31,164 nucleotides of DNA from MGBC113645 sp036308445 (GTDB lineage: Bacteria > Bacillota_I > Bacilli_A > Erysipelotrichales > Coprobacillaceae): positions 1-31,164 of the forward strand of contig JAXJVS010000114.1 of the NCBI GenBank assembly GCA_036308445.1. The letters run 5' to 3'. The number at the start of each line of letters is the position of its first letter. Position 1 is the stretch's first letter. The position numbers and the translations under genes were made by a program. The notes beneath the pieces were generated by a model that saw only the letters and a list, made by a program, of their open reading frames with translations, did no database searches and had not been told where the DNA came from. Of this stretch, positions 29,786-31,164 are shown piece after piece.

Positions 29786-30484
29786 CTACTGTTTTTCAAT
29801 TTTGTATCCTACACCCCAGACAACTTTTAAATATCTAGGATTTTTAGGATTGATTTCTATTTTCTCTCTTAAATTTCTTATGTGTACCATAACTGTATCA
29901 GTATTAATAGCTTTTTCTTGCCAGACACTTTCATATATATTGTCAGCTGAGAACACTTTCCCAGGATGACTCATTAATAATTCTAGGATTTTAAATTCTA
30001 TTGGTGTCACTTTAATGATATTCCCATCAACACTTACTTCTTTAGTATCTAAATCCATTTCTAAACCACCAATAATATATTTATTCCTTACATCCATAAT
30101 TTTGTTTTTCATTTCTAAAAACTGACTATAACGTCTTAACTGTGATGATACTCTTGCCAGTAATTCCATTGGTACAAATGGTTTAGTAATATAATCATCA
30201 GCACCAATGTTTAAACCAGTAATTTTATCTATATCTTCAGACTTTGCAGAAAGCATAATGATTGGAAAATCATATTTATTTCTTATTTTTAAAGTCATTT
30301 CAATGCCATCCATGATAGGCATCATAATATCTATAATTGCAAGGTGTATTTCATTATTTTGAATAATATTTATACCTTGTTTACCATTAAAAGCTTTTAA
30401 TACCTCATAACCTTGACTTTTTAGATAAATTTCAATTGCATCATTGATTTCTTTCTCGTCTTCTACAATTAATATTCTATACAT
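29786..30484 (-). CDS. OmpR/PhoB-family response regulator
   Basis: The 232-residue protein has a receiver domain (1-120) with acidic pair E8-D9, phosphoacceptor D52 in IIDIMMP, a Ser in MLSAKS and Lys in YITKPF. The C-terminal winged-helix domain (about 130-230) has VTPIEFKILELL and MVHIRNLREKIE, ending WGVGYKIEKQ. It is most like VanR-type regulators of envelope stress or antibiotic sensing, but that is only resemblance. It is the first gene of the pair with the kinase. AAAGGGAG precedes the ATG. A TATAAT at 30509-30514 (minus strand) is a possible -10, with no good -35. Confidence 0.94.
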   Translation of the reverse strand: MYRILIVEDEKEINDAIEIYLKSQGYEVLKAFNGKQGINIIQNNEIHLAIIDIMMPIMDGIEMTLKIRNKYDFPIIMLSAKSEDIDKITGLNIGADDYITKPFVPMELLARVSSQLRRYSQFLEMKNKIMDVRNKYIIGGLEMDLDTKEVSVDGNIIKVTPIEFKILELLMSHPGKVFSADNIYESVWQEKAINTDTVMVHIRNLREKIEINPKNPRYLKVVWGVGYKIEKQ

Positions 30485-30573
30485 AATACCAACTCCCTTT
30501 GTAACTTTATTATATCGATAAAAATATAAGAAATATATATTGAAAAATGAAAGAATTTCTAAAGATTTTTATT

Positions 30574-31164
30574 TCATACTTTCTTTTCATGGAAATGAAA
30601 GTAAAAATAAATACAAATAATACAAATAATACCGATGAATAATGAAAACTTATAATCATTAAATACAAATTTCTTTTGACATATAACCTGACAGATTAAT
30701 GAAGGGAGAGAAGCAAAGTTCATCAGAATAAATGTATAGAATAATGAGATAGGAAATAATGATAATACAAGTAAAATATATCCTCTAAAGGGAATTGGAA
30801 TAAAGAATATAAGGAAGATGAGAATATAAATAAAAGTATTATAGTTATAAGGTAAAGGAGAGATGATTTTTCTTGATATGTAACATAAAGTTATGTTACA
30901 TAGGGATCTTAGTACGATATTTAATATAAAAGATATAGAAATAGAAAAATAAGAAGATGATAGTATTTGTATTTCATCAATGAAATAAGAAAAATCTTGA
31001 AAACATATTAAAGAATATATGAATTTATTATTAAAATATTTAATTAACCATAAGATACAGGAAAAATTATAGTTTTACAAAAAGTATAAATTTATAGTAC
31101 ATTTAAATATAAAATATAGAATTAATACTGGATAAATAATGATTTGATTTTTACTACCTGCTTC
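30574..31164 (-). pseudogene. 3' part of a polytopic membrane-protein gene with an internal stop
   Basis: The 680-base stretch at the right edge has no intact gene, but one minus-strand frame stays open for 197 codons from the edge to a TGA at 30576-30574, except for a single TAA (31077-31075). The translation is strongly hydrophobic, with about five to six helix-like stretches, such as YILIFLIFFIPIPF and FSLFIGIICIICIYFYF, and ends in FHEKKV. Such a long frame in very A/T-rich sequence supports real coding origin. One nonsense mutation would explain it. I cannot place the family firmly; FIDEIQ followed by a long helix has a faint likeness to the C-terminal half of GerB-type spore-germination permeases. 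The region between its end and the regulator start holds nothing else I can support. Confidence 0.45.
30877..30902. repeat. Perfect 12-bp inverted repeat
   Basis: TATGTAACATAA, two bases (AG), then TTATGTTACATA. It lies inside the membrane-protein remnant. There is no T-run, so it is not a terminator. Confidence 0.7.

Noticed and set aside
1..31164. CRISPR arrays, insertion sequences, tRNA/rRNA genes, phage genes.
   Set aside because: No regularly spaced repeats, transposase motifs, tRNA-like cloverleaf or phage proteins were seen on either strand.

Overview
This is a low-G+C, densely coding chromosomal segment from a Bacillota (Firmicutes) bacterium. A/T-rich codon use, strong AGGAGG-type ribosome binding sites, sigma-A type promoters, DUF1836, DegV, PlsY and LytTR proteins, and pss-psd placed directly before parA-parB all fit this. 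The small-genome flavour suggests a gut Erysipelotrichia-type organism, but that rank is inference. No tRNA, rRNA, CRISPR array, insertion sequence or phage module is visible.

Region 1 (1-4077, minus strand) is a self-contained signalling and secretion locus. In transcription order it has a LytTR response regulator, an AgrC-like sensor whose ATP-binding domain has lost its key motifs, a 121-residue secreted protein, a hairpin, an ABC ATPase-permease fusion, and a second ABC ATPase that runs off the left edge. It looks like a bacteriocin or peptide-export/self-protection locus, and the secreted protein matches no family I recognise. Region 2 (4167-9999) holds a cysteine-rich membrane protein, KptA/Tpt1 RNA 2'-phosphotransferase, an MFS transporter-GDPD operon, a two-domain DUF3781 protein and a CLC-type anion transporter.

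Region 3 (10017-17905) is the most richly regulated. A tandem glycine riboswitch precedes an AgcS sodium:amino-acid symporter. carAB, for carbamoyl phosphate, is preceded by a promoter, a 20-codon leader ORF with a U-rich 3' half, and an intrinsic terminator that starts right after the leader stop codon. That layout resembles the UTP-sensing pyrBI attenuator of enterobacteria rather than the PyrR control usual in Bacillota. A DUF2207 membrane protein follows. Region 4 (17904-21883) has dUTPase, then a pss-psd-parA-parB cluster that combines phosphatidylethanolamine synthesis with chromosome segregation.

Region 5 (21882-24437) contains an ECF sigma factor and anti-sigma factor pair, both broken by several small lesions, followed by a YihY-family membrane protein and PlsY. 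Region 6 (24550-27770) has DUF1836, DegV, a HAD phosphatase and the AzlC/AzlD amino-acid exporter pair. Region 7 (27762-31164) is an OmpR-type two-component system, then the 3' part of a membrane-protein gene with an internal stop.

Two architectural habits recur. Convergent genes end inside shared bidirectional terminators, so the stop codons lie in or against the hairpin. Several promoters are extended -10 elements of the form TATGTTAnAATAA with no clear -35 box.
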